The notes under the pieces: generated by a model
Seen by the model: the letters and a program-made list of their open reading frames with translations, nothing else
What the model was told of the DNA's origin: nothing
The model's database searches: none
Assembly: GCA_907164885.2 (NCBI GenBank)
Contig: OU015490.1
Span: forward strand, 16,899,047-16,963,046
From: Dolomedes plantarius
Taxonomy: Eukaryota > Arthropoda > Arachnida > Araneae > Dolomedidae
Direction: 5' to 3'
Length of the DNA: 64,000 nt
Shown here: positions 55,548 through 64,000 of the stretch, piece by piece
How the letters are laid out: each line of letters starts with the position of its first letter
Position numbering within the stretch: the stretch's first letter is position 1
Position numbers and translations under genes: made by a program

Positions 55548-55976
55548 TTAATAATTACAAGATAAAAAGAACTTTTTATGTACCATGTTTTTAAATTTTC
55601 AGTTGAATCATATAAACTTGACAATTCTATGTATTAATAAAAATTTAATATTTTTTAAAAAATTTTTTGATGAATTATCCCATAAACTTGAATGAAAATG
55701 AAGTTGATTGGAAGTTAATTTGCGTTTAACTTTTCGTTCCCGTCCCGGCCGACAGATGGCTGCACAAGCCTACAAAACAAAATTAACTGAAAATGAATTC
55801 AGTGCTGCTTAAAAATAGCTAAAGTATGAAAATAATGCATTGTCATCGTGTTCCGAGCTATTCTGAGAGTTTCAAATGTCTAGCTAGTCGGGAAGTTAGT
55901 TAAAAATCGATTGCAAGATTTGTACTGGACAAACACACACACAAACAAGAAAGCGAGTTCATAAAAACATGGTAAA
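55548..55976 (-). repeat. dispersed repeat R4, copy 2
   Basis: Starts TACAAGATAAAAAGAACTTT and ends ATAAAAACATGGTA, the reverse complement of 18012-18445. It contains the CTCF-like ACAGATGGCTGCAC near 55752. Confidence 0.7.
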
Positions 55977-56198
55977 AACGAAGGCTGCCTAAACATAAAA
56001 TTAGTGGTTTCTGTGTTACAGGACCCTGCTTTTGCGGAAGTAATGCACCGATGTCTGTTTCGAAGGAAGTGGTTGAAGTTTTTTGGTGGTGTATTATAAA
56101 GACGCTCGTCAGAAAGTTTCATCTCATTTTACTATCTGCGTGCTTCATCTTTGGAAAACAGTTGGTAGCAATTGCCCATGATAACATGACCAAGGGCC

Positions 56199-56368
56199 TG
56201 TTCACACAGGAGTCCTGTAGCGGGAGCGTTAAAGTATTGAAATATTATTTAACCAATCACAGACCTCCAAACGTCTAGCAACGAAATTTTTAACGCCTAT
56301 GATTGGTTTATTTCCGTCTCGGCGCCATCTTTCCATTTGACGCTTCCGCTGCCGGACTCCCGTGTGAA
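56199..56368. mobile_element. PIF/Harbinger-like MITE
   Basis: Left TTCACACAGGAGTCCTGTAG then GGGAGCGTTAAA; right, minus strand, TTCACACGGGAGTCCGGCAG then GGAAGCGTCAAA. The arms are about 33 bp around a ~100-bp body. The GGGCCTGTTCACAC style fits PIF/Harbinger MITEs. The right outer bases are lost. Confidence 0.65.
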
Positions 56369-57030
56369 TTAATACTATTGGTATTATTGAATTAATATTA
56401 TTGGTGTATTATTGGTATGGACACGCCTGCATTTGACCATACCAATAAATACGAGAAAATGTCATTCAGTCTGCCGAGCTCGATATCGAACCGAGCGTCT
56501 CTGGGCCCGCAATCGAGCTCTCTGACCAAGAGACTTTAAACGATGAAACTCAAAACAGTGGTGCAACCAGAGTCCTCTTCGAGAGAGCGACTGACATTAG
56601 CTCAGCTCATTTTCGGCTACTGGGGGTGAATGACCCTCATCCTTTCCTCCCGTTGACTGCACTTATTTCGAGGTGGACATAAAAACGTGACGTTATTCTT
56701 GAGCATCGTGCCCTATGTTCATTCAAATAGCTCATGCAAATGGGCGGTTATGATTCTTCTTTTCATCTACGGATTCGATTACGCCACCGAAATCATTTTC
56801 TAGGAGGTGGTGTCCCGTTTGGGAGGAAGCTAAATTGGAATTTTTTTTCTTTTATGTAATAAAAATTTATGGCTTTATTTTCCCATAAGCTTTGGAAGTA
56901 AAAAAAAATATATATATATATATCGCCAACTGGTAGTTCATCAGAAGTATAGTTTTAAAAGTGCCGTTTATTCGGTGACCTCAGGCCTATTTTAAAGACA
57001 CTTGTTTTCAATTCCGCATATTCTCATTTC
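56369..57030. other. unassigned sequence
   Basis: Nothing recognised apart from ATTATTGGTATT-type short repeats near 56385 and a short TA run near 56911. Confidence 0.4.
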
Positions 57031-57033
57031 TTC

Positions 57034-57215
57034 GGTGTAGAGGGTGCTCGGGTCGAATCCCGACGAGCGGCATCAAATCATGATTAGGCCAGAAAGGGGC
57101 ACGTTAAATCTGCAGACCGGGAAGTCCCTCTTTGAGGTCAGTGGGTGGAGAAGGTCCGATCCCCCCAGATGTAGCCCCCTGGGAGGGGGGGGGATGCTCG
57201 GTCAAAATTGGGATT
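57034..57215 (+). repeat. SINE-like repeat, copy 2
   Basis: The head contains GGGTCGAATCCCGA, a good box B. The body aligns with 21470-21545 (GGCACGTTAAATCTGCAG; GGGAAGTCCCTCTTTGAGG). Confidence 0.5.
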
Positions 57216-57391
57216 TCGCTAATGAGCGGTGTTGGCTCACCTATACGGTGCTTCCATTGAAAGCAACCAACGATTCTCACTGATTACGCGCGAATGTCTG
57301 GATCGACAACTGCCCCGCATTGGTTATTTTAAGAAATTTGGCACTACTATGCCTTGAAATTCAGAGTATCAATGTCTTATAGATTAGTTTT

Positions 57392-57818
57392 ATTACCATG
57401 TTTTTATTAACTCACTTTCTTGTTTGTTTGTGTGTGTTTGTCCCTTACAAATCTCGCAATCGATTTTTAACTAACTTCCCGACTAGCTAGACATTTGAAA
57501 CTTTTAGGATAGCTCGGAACACGATGACGATACATTATTTTAATACTTTTAGCCATCTTTAAGCAGAATTGAATCCATTTTCAGTTAATTTTGCTTTTTT
57601 GGACTGGTGCAGCCATCTGTCGGCCGGGACGGGAACGAAAAGTGAAACGCGAGTTAACTTCCAATTAACTTCATCTTCTTTCAAGTGGATGGGATAATTC
57701 ATCAAAAAAATTTTAAAAAAGTATATATTAATACATAGAATTGTCAAGTTTATAGGATTCAACAGAAAATTTAGAAACATGGTATATAAAAATTTCTTTT
57801 TATCTTGTAATTATTTTC
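57392..57818 (+). repeat. dispersed repeat R4, copy 3
   Basis: Begins TTACCATGTTTTTATTAACT and ends CTTTTTATCTTGTAATTATT. It faces copy 4 across ~165 bp. Confidence 0.75.
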
Positions 57819-57983
57819 TCTTCAAAGCAGCAGAGGTTGAGGTCTTCGAAAGTCATATGTACCATGTTTAAGTCGAAGAATAACACTTTAAATTTGGCAA
57901 CATGAGAAGCGAAGACTAATATTTCGAAAACAACGCATCAAATTTCTTTGCCAGATTGGCGAGATGCGGCAGATACAGCGATA

Positions 57984-58407
57984 AATAATTACAAGATAAA
58001 AAGAACTTTTTATATACCATGTTTTTAAATTTTCTGTTGAATCATATAAACTTGACAATTCTATGTATTAATATATACTTTAAAAAAAATTTTTTGGATG
58101 AATTATCCCATCCACTTGAATGAGAATGAATTGGAAGTTAACTTGCGTTTCATGTTTCGTCCCCGTCCAGGCCGATAGATGGCTGCATCAGTCTACAAAA
58201 CAAAATTAACTGAAAACTGATTCAATTCTGCTTAAAGATGGTTAAAAGCATTAAAATAATGCATTGTCATCGTGTTCTGGGCTATTAGTGGATGGGCTAA
58301 AAGTTTCAAATGTCTGGCTAGTCGGGAAGTTAGTTAGAAATCGATTGCAAGATTTGTACCGGACAAACACACACACAAACAAGAAAGCGAGTTAATAAAA
58401 ACATGGT
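57984..58407 (-). repeat. dispersed repeat R4, copy 4
   Basis: Starts AATAATTACAAGATAAAAAG and ends AATAAAAACATGGTA. Together with copy 3 it makes a ~1-kb inverted repeat. Confidence 0.75.
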
Positions 58408-58451
58408 AAAAAATGGCAATGTTTTGCCCGACATCTTTCCAGTGTGGGCAC

Positions 58452-59561
58452 TCAACGGAAGAAAATAGCTGTTTTCCCTTGAGAAGTACACTGAAGTGCC
58501 ACTGAATTAGGGATACCTACCTCGTAACGAGTTGGGCCTCCTCTGGCCTTGATAACGGCTGCCACACGACGAGGCATAGATTCAACAAGTTTCTGGAAAC
58601 GTTCCACGGGAATGGCCTGCCAAATATTGGCTAAAGCTGTCCATAATTCAGTAAGGTTCTTTGGCGCTGTGTGATGGCCTTTCACGCTTTGTTCCAAAAC
58701 ATCCCAAAGATGCTCAATAGGATTTAAGTCTGGGCTTCTAGGTGGCCAATTCATGACAGAGAAGTCAGAGGAATGCTCATCCAACCAGCCAGTAGCCAAC
58801 CGGGACTTGTGAGAGGTACAGTTGTCTTGCTGGAAAACTCCATTACCGTGCGGATAACAGAACAGCATAAACGGATGGAGGTGATCACCCAGCAACTCTA
58901 CGTACCGAATTGCATTGAGGGAGGTTGGTACACGCACCAAAGATCCCAAACTGTGCCACGGAAAAACACCCCAGACCATGATTGAGCCACCATGCCCTTG
59001 TACAGTTCCAGCCAGGCATGCAGGATCCATGGCTTCATGAGCCTGACGCCATATTCTCAGCCTCCCGTCGGCGTTAAGTAGTCGGAATCGAGACTCATCA
59101 CTCCATGCTACTCGTTTCCAGTCCTCTACACTCCAGTCTCTGTGCTCTCTTGCCCAGGCAAGACGTGCAACCCGATGGCGAGTATAGAGCAATGGTACTC
59201 TCGTAGGTCGACGGTTCCCGAAACCCATACGGTGAAGCGAGCGTTGCACAGTCCGTTTACTGACTATACGACTGGCACCGTCATTAAACTGGGTGGTAAT
59301 TTGAGCTAATGTTTGGCTTCGCTGGCTACGTACAATACGCCTGAGCCGTCTCTCACCACGCACTGTCAAGGCTAATTGTCCTTTGCAGTTTGCCCGATCG
59401 CTAGTTTTTTTTCCACCATCCATGTATTCTTGGTATACACTTGTCACTGTCGACCTTTAAAATCCTAGCTGTCTGACGATTTCGGAAATTGAATGCCCCA
59501 TGCGTCGCGCACCTACGATTTGTCCGCGATCGAAGGCGTCTAAATCAGGCAGTTTACCCAT
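58452..59561 (-). pseudogene. Tc1-like transposase (DD36E) with one nonsense codon
   Basis: The start ATG at 59561 gives MGKLPDLDAFDRGQIVGARR and HSISEIVRQLGF. TAA at 59459-59457 (codon 35) interrupts. The frame then continues unbroken: helix-turn-helix with RIVSKRTVQRSLHRMG, WSDESRFRL, VFQQDNCTSHKSR and RSPDLNPIEHLWD. There are 36 residues between the second Asp and the Glu. After the usual GGPTRY end the frame has no stop; it reads through the terminal repeat into flanking DNA and ends at 58452. Apart from the early stop the enzyme is complete (about 340 residues). Confidence 0.88.
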
Positions 59562-59708
59562 ACTGGCAATTCCAACAACTAATTCAGAACAACCACAGTA
59601 CGAGCTATATATGCAGTTACCACAGCGCCCTCACTTGCGCATACATGATGCGCAGCACTACACAATTTGCATAGACTTTGCTATCCCTAATTCAGTGGCA
59701 CTTCAGTG
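58489..59708 (-). mobile_element. complete Tc1-like element (DD36E), 1220 bp
   Basis: Both ends read CACTGAAGTGCCACTGAATT and onward TAGGGATA (27 identical bases), with TA on each side (58487-58488 and 59709-59710). Terminal identity and a nearly open transposase indicate a fairly recent insertion. Confidence 0.92.
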
Positions 59709-59710
59709 TA

Positions 59711-61190
59711 TATGCCATTAACTCCAGTTTGAAAGTACTACAGGTCTAATGAAGTATCTTTAAATTCCCCTGAACATCATCGATATTGACTCAAGCATCG
59801 TTAAGATCTCCAAGAAATTTCCACTCCCAAGCAACTTCATCCCATAGCCGAGGTTTGCCCCCGGTCATCCTCTCTGGAGCCCGAGTGGCCTGAGAAAGTC
59901 ACCAGCCACGTTCACCGGCCGTGTCTGTCTCTACACGCATCGGAAGAAATGGAACCGAACAAAAGAGAGAAGAAAAAAAATACACGCTCCTTATCGGCGC
60001 GTATTGCAGGCGTCGGAGCAGACCATTCAAGGAAACACATTGTGCCCGTAATGACAAACCCCCCACAACAAACGAAGTTAAAAGACTATTCGAAATGACT
60101 TCACCCACACCCCGGAGAATGCGCTCTCTCTTCGCTTCGCTTCCATTCTGTTCGCGCCGCATTCCGGGCCCAACAATGCGCCTAATTGCGATTTCTCGGT
60201 GCTTATTTTTTTTGCGAGAAACAATCGTTGCCATGCCATTCATTCTCTTTGTGCCGTGGACCTTCCCCATTAAGAAGTTCGTTCGACAATGGAATGAAAG
60301 CGAAAAGTGGTGCATTATGGGAAGGCGTCCTATCATCTCTCGGGTTTTAATGGATGGTCGACCTCACTTTGCTGCGCTCAAACTCGCCTGGTGGAAATTT
60401 TTACGGAGGTCTTCATGCCTTCGTAAATGGATCCGACACCCGTGTTTAACACCAGAACTCGGGAATTTTTTTTTCTAGTCTGGTTTTAATAAGGCGAAAG
60501 CGGCGTATCGTGGTGTTAACGAACAGCAAATAGATAACTCCAGAAACAAAATAAAATGAACTTCATTGTTAAGGCTGCTATGTACAAAGAAAAAAAAATC
60601 GTATTTCCCTTTTCCTCTTCTTGCAGACTCTTGTGATGGGAAGAGTCCAGTTGACAGTTCGAGAATTCCACCCCCCTTAGGATCGACATTTTGAGAGATT
60701 GCAATAGCTCTTTTCTCTCTATAGGGGGGTTAAGCGCTGCCCCCAAATTGTTTACCTAAAATATATTTTTGTGTGAACTATTTACAGATACATAAATGCT
60801 GATAATCAAATAAAATTGGTTCTGTCAGATAGCCTGAACTCTTCTGCAAAGCGCTACGGGATTCATTTTATAAATTTCGTCCGCCGAAGGAATTTATGAG
60901 CGTTTAAAACACACTATACCAGATTTTCCCCTGAAAAATTTAAATTTTAAAATATTAATTGCATTAAAAAAAACGAAAAATGTACACAAATGTAAAATTT
61001 CTTTCTCTATGACGGAGTACAATTTTTAAAAAAAATCCTTGAATCCAAGTCGGCAATCCGTGGACACATTTTCTCTATAGGTTAACACTGAGCGAATCCA
61101 ATGGGGTTAGTACATAGCAGCCTTAAGACAGAGCGAAAGGGCAGAATTTTCCTGATTCGCGTGCACTTATACGGCTGTAGTTTTGATTAC
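59711..61190. other. unassigned sequence
   Basis: No recognised gene. A 185-codon plus frame without an ATG (59921-60478) and an overlapping 145-codon minus frame (59899-60336) have no familiar motif. Short interspersed repeat S5, copy 3, lies at 61045-61130. Confidence 0.4.
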
Positions 61191-61193
61191 CGT

Positions 61194-61258
61194 AAAATCT
61201 CGAGTATAATACGAACTTTTTTTTCACATTTCAGTCCGCAAAAATGAGGGTGCGTATT
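61194..61258. repeat. terminal-repeat-like hairpin
   Basis: GAGTATAATACGAAC and GTGCGTATTATACTC pair across ~28 bases. It may be one end of the element holding the transposase that follows. Confidence 0.45.
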
Positions 61259-61311
61259 ATACTCACGTACCAAAAAAAAAACGTAGTTTTAAACATTTTC
61301 CGAAGAGAAAT

Positions 61312-62330
61312 ATGCATACTCCGTTATCCAAAAACGATGTGAGAGTCATGGTTTTGTGATATCTAAAGCGTCGATAGGTAATATCGTCAACAAGAAAGGA
61401 AAAAAACGTCAAACTGGAGCCTCAAGTGGGACAAAAATGCCAAACAAGTATCCAAGGAAAAAACGGACATCTTCGACTATTGCAAAGGTACGTTGTTTAA
61501 TGTTAAAAGATAATCCCCCTAGTCAAAGGACAGTTGCAAAATCATTAAAATGCTCGGTGTCCACTGTAAACAAAATGATAAACGTTGATTTAAATCTTAA
61601 GAAAGCGAAAAAACGCAATGTGCATCGTCTTCTTCCAAATCATATCGCTGAACGCAGGACACGCTGCAGAATTGTATATGAGAAACACTTATCCAAAGAG
61701 AAATGGAGAACAATTGTCACAATAGATGAATCATGGGTGTATTTAAATGATTGCAACAAAAAAAAAGAGCCATTTATTATCATAAAAGGGGAGAAAAAAA
61801 TTTAAGTACATGGTTCAAAGAATCGAAAGAAAGTTTTTCTATGGGATTCATGATTGTTGCTGGTTTTTCTTATAATGGCAAGTTAAAATAAAGAGAGTGG
61901 AAAAAAATGTCAAGATTAACTCCAAATACTATCAGGAACATATTTTATCGCCAATTTTTTTGAATGAAATACCATCGCTTTACCCACAGTGCCATCAATC
62001 TGTGAGACTCCATGAGGACAAAGCTAGCAGTCACACATCAAAATCCACTGTAAATTTCCTAAAAGAAATGGAACAAAAAACTGGTATCAAGGCCATACCC
62101 TTCACTGATATCCCTACTAAATCTCCCGATGTATCACCTATGGATTTTTGTGCTTTCGGACTTTTAAAATCTGCATTATCCAAAGGTCGTCCCATAACCC
62201 TTACAGGACTCTGGAAAGCTGTTTCAGGAGGAATGGGATATAATACCTCTTCTGACACTTCAAAAGGCATCGTTATCCTAGAAATTGCGGTGTCGAAAGA
62301 TAGTTCAAAATAAGGGATGTGAAATAGAAC
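61312..62330 (+). pseudogene. mariner-type transposase (DD41D)
   Basis: From ATG 61312 (MHTPLSKNDVRVMV), after a stop and a frameshift the frame continues KASIGNIVNKKGKKRQTGAS, TVAKSLKCSVSTVNKM (helix-turn-helix) and TIVTIDESWVYLND (first Asp), to a stop at 61804. A second frame from 61897 carries VRLHEDKASSHTSKSTVNFL (second Asp) and TKSPDVSPMDFCAFG (third Asp). There are 41 residues between the second and third Asp, giving DD41D as in the rosa-type Tc1/mariner group. The C-terminus frameshifts near 62225. At least three disruptions make it inactive. Confidence 0.8.
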
Positions 62331-62404
62331 ATTTAAAACACAAGAATTTTATGTAATTTAGTTTTGTGAATACAATATACATCGTCTAAAAAATGTGTGA
62401 ACAG

Positions 62405-62545
62405 CCTCTGTATACTGTATAATATATATATCTTTATTAAGTAAGAAATTGAAAATATCTATTCCTAACAAAATACAAAATATTCTTTTCTAAAAATCCG
62501 CCCGCCAATGGGTGCGTCTTAGAGTCTCGAAAATACGGTTATATA
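62405..62545. repeat. MITE-like end related to 6478-6786
   Basis: Shares AAATTGAAAATATCT, CAAAATACA and TTCTTTTCTAAAAATCC with that MITE and ends CTCGAAAATACGGTTATAT. It could be the right end of the DD41D element, pairing loosely with ACCGTAAAATCTCGAG at 61194. Confidence 0.45.
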
Positions 62546-63036
62546 TTGAAAATTATATAATTGTCATATATTTTAATTATAATTATAATTGTCATATATT
62601 TCCAATTTCAATACTTTAGGAAGCCTAATTTTATTTTAAAAAGTTTTTTTAAGCTACATGATTAAAACTTTTTTTTTTTTTTTGGATATGATAAAGTCCC
62701 GTTGTTTATTTATTTGAGGGACTATAACACCCCCCCCCCCCAAAAAAAAAAAAAAAAAAAAATCTCATTCCATATCACAAAATATGGATCACAGAATTTA
62801 ACCAGAAACTGATTTAAGAACTTAAGGTTGCTGTTTATTAAGCCTATTGGATTATCTATTGCTATCTGAAAGGCAATTATTTCATCTTGGGGATGAAACG
62901 ACTTTTAACGTAATAGAGCCATCCACAAATTTCGGTCTTCAAGGGTGAAAACACTGTTAAGGGCACACAAGACATCAACAACAAAATGGAGTGATTTTAG
63001 TGAAATGTTTATGAGCATGTATTTAATTGCAGAATA

Positions 63037-63040
<4 letters not shown>
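62546..63040. other. AT-rich non-coding sequence
   Basis: C-run plus poly-A near 62735-62765. No gene. Confidence 0.4.

Positions 63041-63125
<85 letters not shown>
63041..63125. repeat. (TA)n microsatellite
   Basis: A TA run ending exactly at the terminus of the next element. Confidence 0.95.
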
Positions 63126-63127
<2 letters not shown>

Positions 63128-63753
63128 GGGTGTCCCAAAAATGACCGACGATTTGAAAATCAATTAAAGAAAAACGGAAGGCGTTAGAAATGTATGGTTT
63201 GCTGCATTCTGATTAGGTAACCAGGGAATTTATTCTCCCCAATTTTCAAAATTAGTTGCAAAGTTCGTCAACAGATGGCGCTGCTGACTGGGAAAAATCT
63301 GTAAAACACTGTTTTCAAAATATCCACCGTTTGCAGCAACAACGTGGCGCAGTCTGAGGTCAAAATTCGCAGACGCCCGTGCAATCATTTCAGTTGGAAT
63401 GTTCTGACAAACAGCTGAGATGTATTGTTCCAGTTCATCTACAGTTTGTGGATTGTGACGATACACCTGGTTTTTGAAGTACCCCCAAAGAAAAAAATCG
63501 AATGGCGTCAAATCTGACGAATAGGGAGGCCAATCCATGCCACTTTGCGTATGCTTCTTGCTTTGAAAACATTTTTTATAGTTTTTCCCAGCCAGCAGCG
63601 CCATCTGTTGACGAACTTTGTAACTAATTTTGAAAATTGCCTGGTTAAATTCCCTGGTTACCTAAGCAGAATGCAGCAATTCGTACATTTTTATCGCCAT
63701 CCGTTTATCTTTAATTGATTTTTCAAATCGCCGGTCATTTTTGGGACATCCGG
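63126..63753 (-). mobile_element. foldback mariner-type derivative, 628 bp
   Basis: TA then CCGGGTGTCCCAAAAATGAC at the left. At the right, minus strand, CCGGATGTCCCAAAAATGAC with TA. The inverted ends extend inward to about 170-190 bp, up to the mirrored AACAGATGGCGCTGCTG (63271 and 63607). Only the C-terminal part of a transposase lies between or within the arms. Confidence 0.85.
63230..63604 (-). pseudogene. mariner-type transposase C-terminal fragment
   Basis: The minus strand reads SGMDWPPYSSDLTPFDFFLWG (shown only as a motif) followed by VYRHNPQTVDELEQYI, NIPTEMIARA and VVAANGGYFEN. SDLTPxDFFLWG is the third-Asp region of a widespread arthropod mariner-type family. The first two catalytic motifs are absent, and both ends of the frame fall in the inverted repeats. 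Confidence 0.8.
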
Positions 63754-64000
63754 TATATATATATGCAAAATATTCATATACCAGTTAATACATACATTAT
63801 ATTTTATATTTAAAGTGAAATGGGAGAATCATGTTAAAAATTTAGTTTATTGTAGCAATTTAATTATCTTCAAAAACTTGTTTCATACTGTATATCAGTT
63901 AGGTACACTTTTCTAAAATTCTATTGAATTTCTCTTCCTCATTTGGTATGGTATCACAAAATATATCATTTGACAATAATACGAAGCATTTTGCCTCTGA
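63754..64000. other. AT-rich sequence to window end
   Basis: Short TA run, then nothing recognised. Confidence 0.4.

Noticed and set aside
59921..60478. 185-codon open frame
   Set aside because: Begins without ATG, overlaps a 145-codon antisense frame, and shows no known motif or biased composition.

Overview
This is eukaryotic, AT-rich, repeat-dominated DNA, almost certainly from an arthropod. I see no host protein-coding gene, rRNA, functional tRNA or CRISPR array. The Tc1/mariner, pogo and Ty3/Gypsy families resemble, from memory, those abundant in orb-weaving spiders such as Trichonephila and Araneus. That placement is an inference, not something the sequence proves. Long (TA)n arrays, up to about 0.5 kb, are scattered throughout. 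Nearly all recognisable coding sequence belongs to transposable elements, and most of it is broken.

Layout. 0-6.3 kb holds Helitron-type repeats, one containing a piggyBac element at an exact TTAA site, then a decayed pogo/Tigger transposase. 6.3-9.3 kb has a MITE, a perfect palindrome, microsatellites and a truncated Tc1 element. 10.6-12.0 kb is a complete Tc1 element (DD34E) with terminal repeats. 12-15.3 kb contains Helitron pieces (one with an OTU-protease fragment) and a Penelope-like reverse transcriptase remnant. 15.4-17.9 kb is a rearranged mariner inserted at the centre of a palindromic element. 18.6-22.3 kb is mostly unassigned, with one SINE-like repeat.

22.36-29.59 kb is the best preserved unit: a complete Ty3/Gypsy-type LTR retrotransposon on the minus strand. 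It has identical 490-bp LTRs, an ACGA target duplication, a polypurine tract and one intact 1464-residue Gag-Pol. The integrase lies before the reverse transcriptase, the Gmr1-like order.

31-43 kb holds a Tigger-like MITE, a TTAA MITE, a deleted mariner, two head-to-head Tc1 copies (one split by a hAT-type element with an 8-bp duplication), a 514-bp (TA)n array, a Tc1 fragment, a complete Tc1-like element with DD32E spacing and a deleted mariner relative. 43-49.7 kb has a 98-bp tandem repeat interrupted by a transposon-derived coding fragment, MITEs and more Helitrons.

50.93-55.27 kb is the most unusual segment. Pogo-like termini enclose two inverted modules. Each carries a tRNA-like sequence and a row of motifs resembling CTCF binding sites; the left row is entirely on the minus strand and the right row entirely on the plus strand. 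55.5-58.4 kb holds three further copies of a dispersed repeat, a MITE and a SINE. 58.5-63.8 kb holds a DD36E Tc1-like element, a DD41D mariner-type transposase and a foldback mariner derivative.

The elements do not form a pathway. They form a nested record of insertions in which piggyBac entered a Helitron, hAT entered Tc1, and mariner entered a palindrome. (TA)n arrays abut most Tc1/mariner-type ends.
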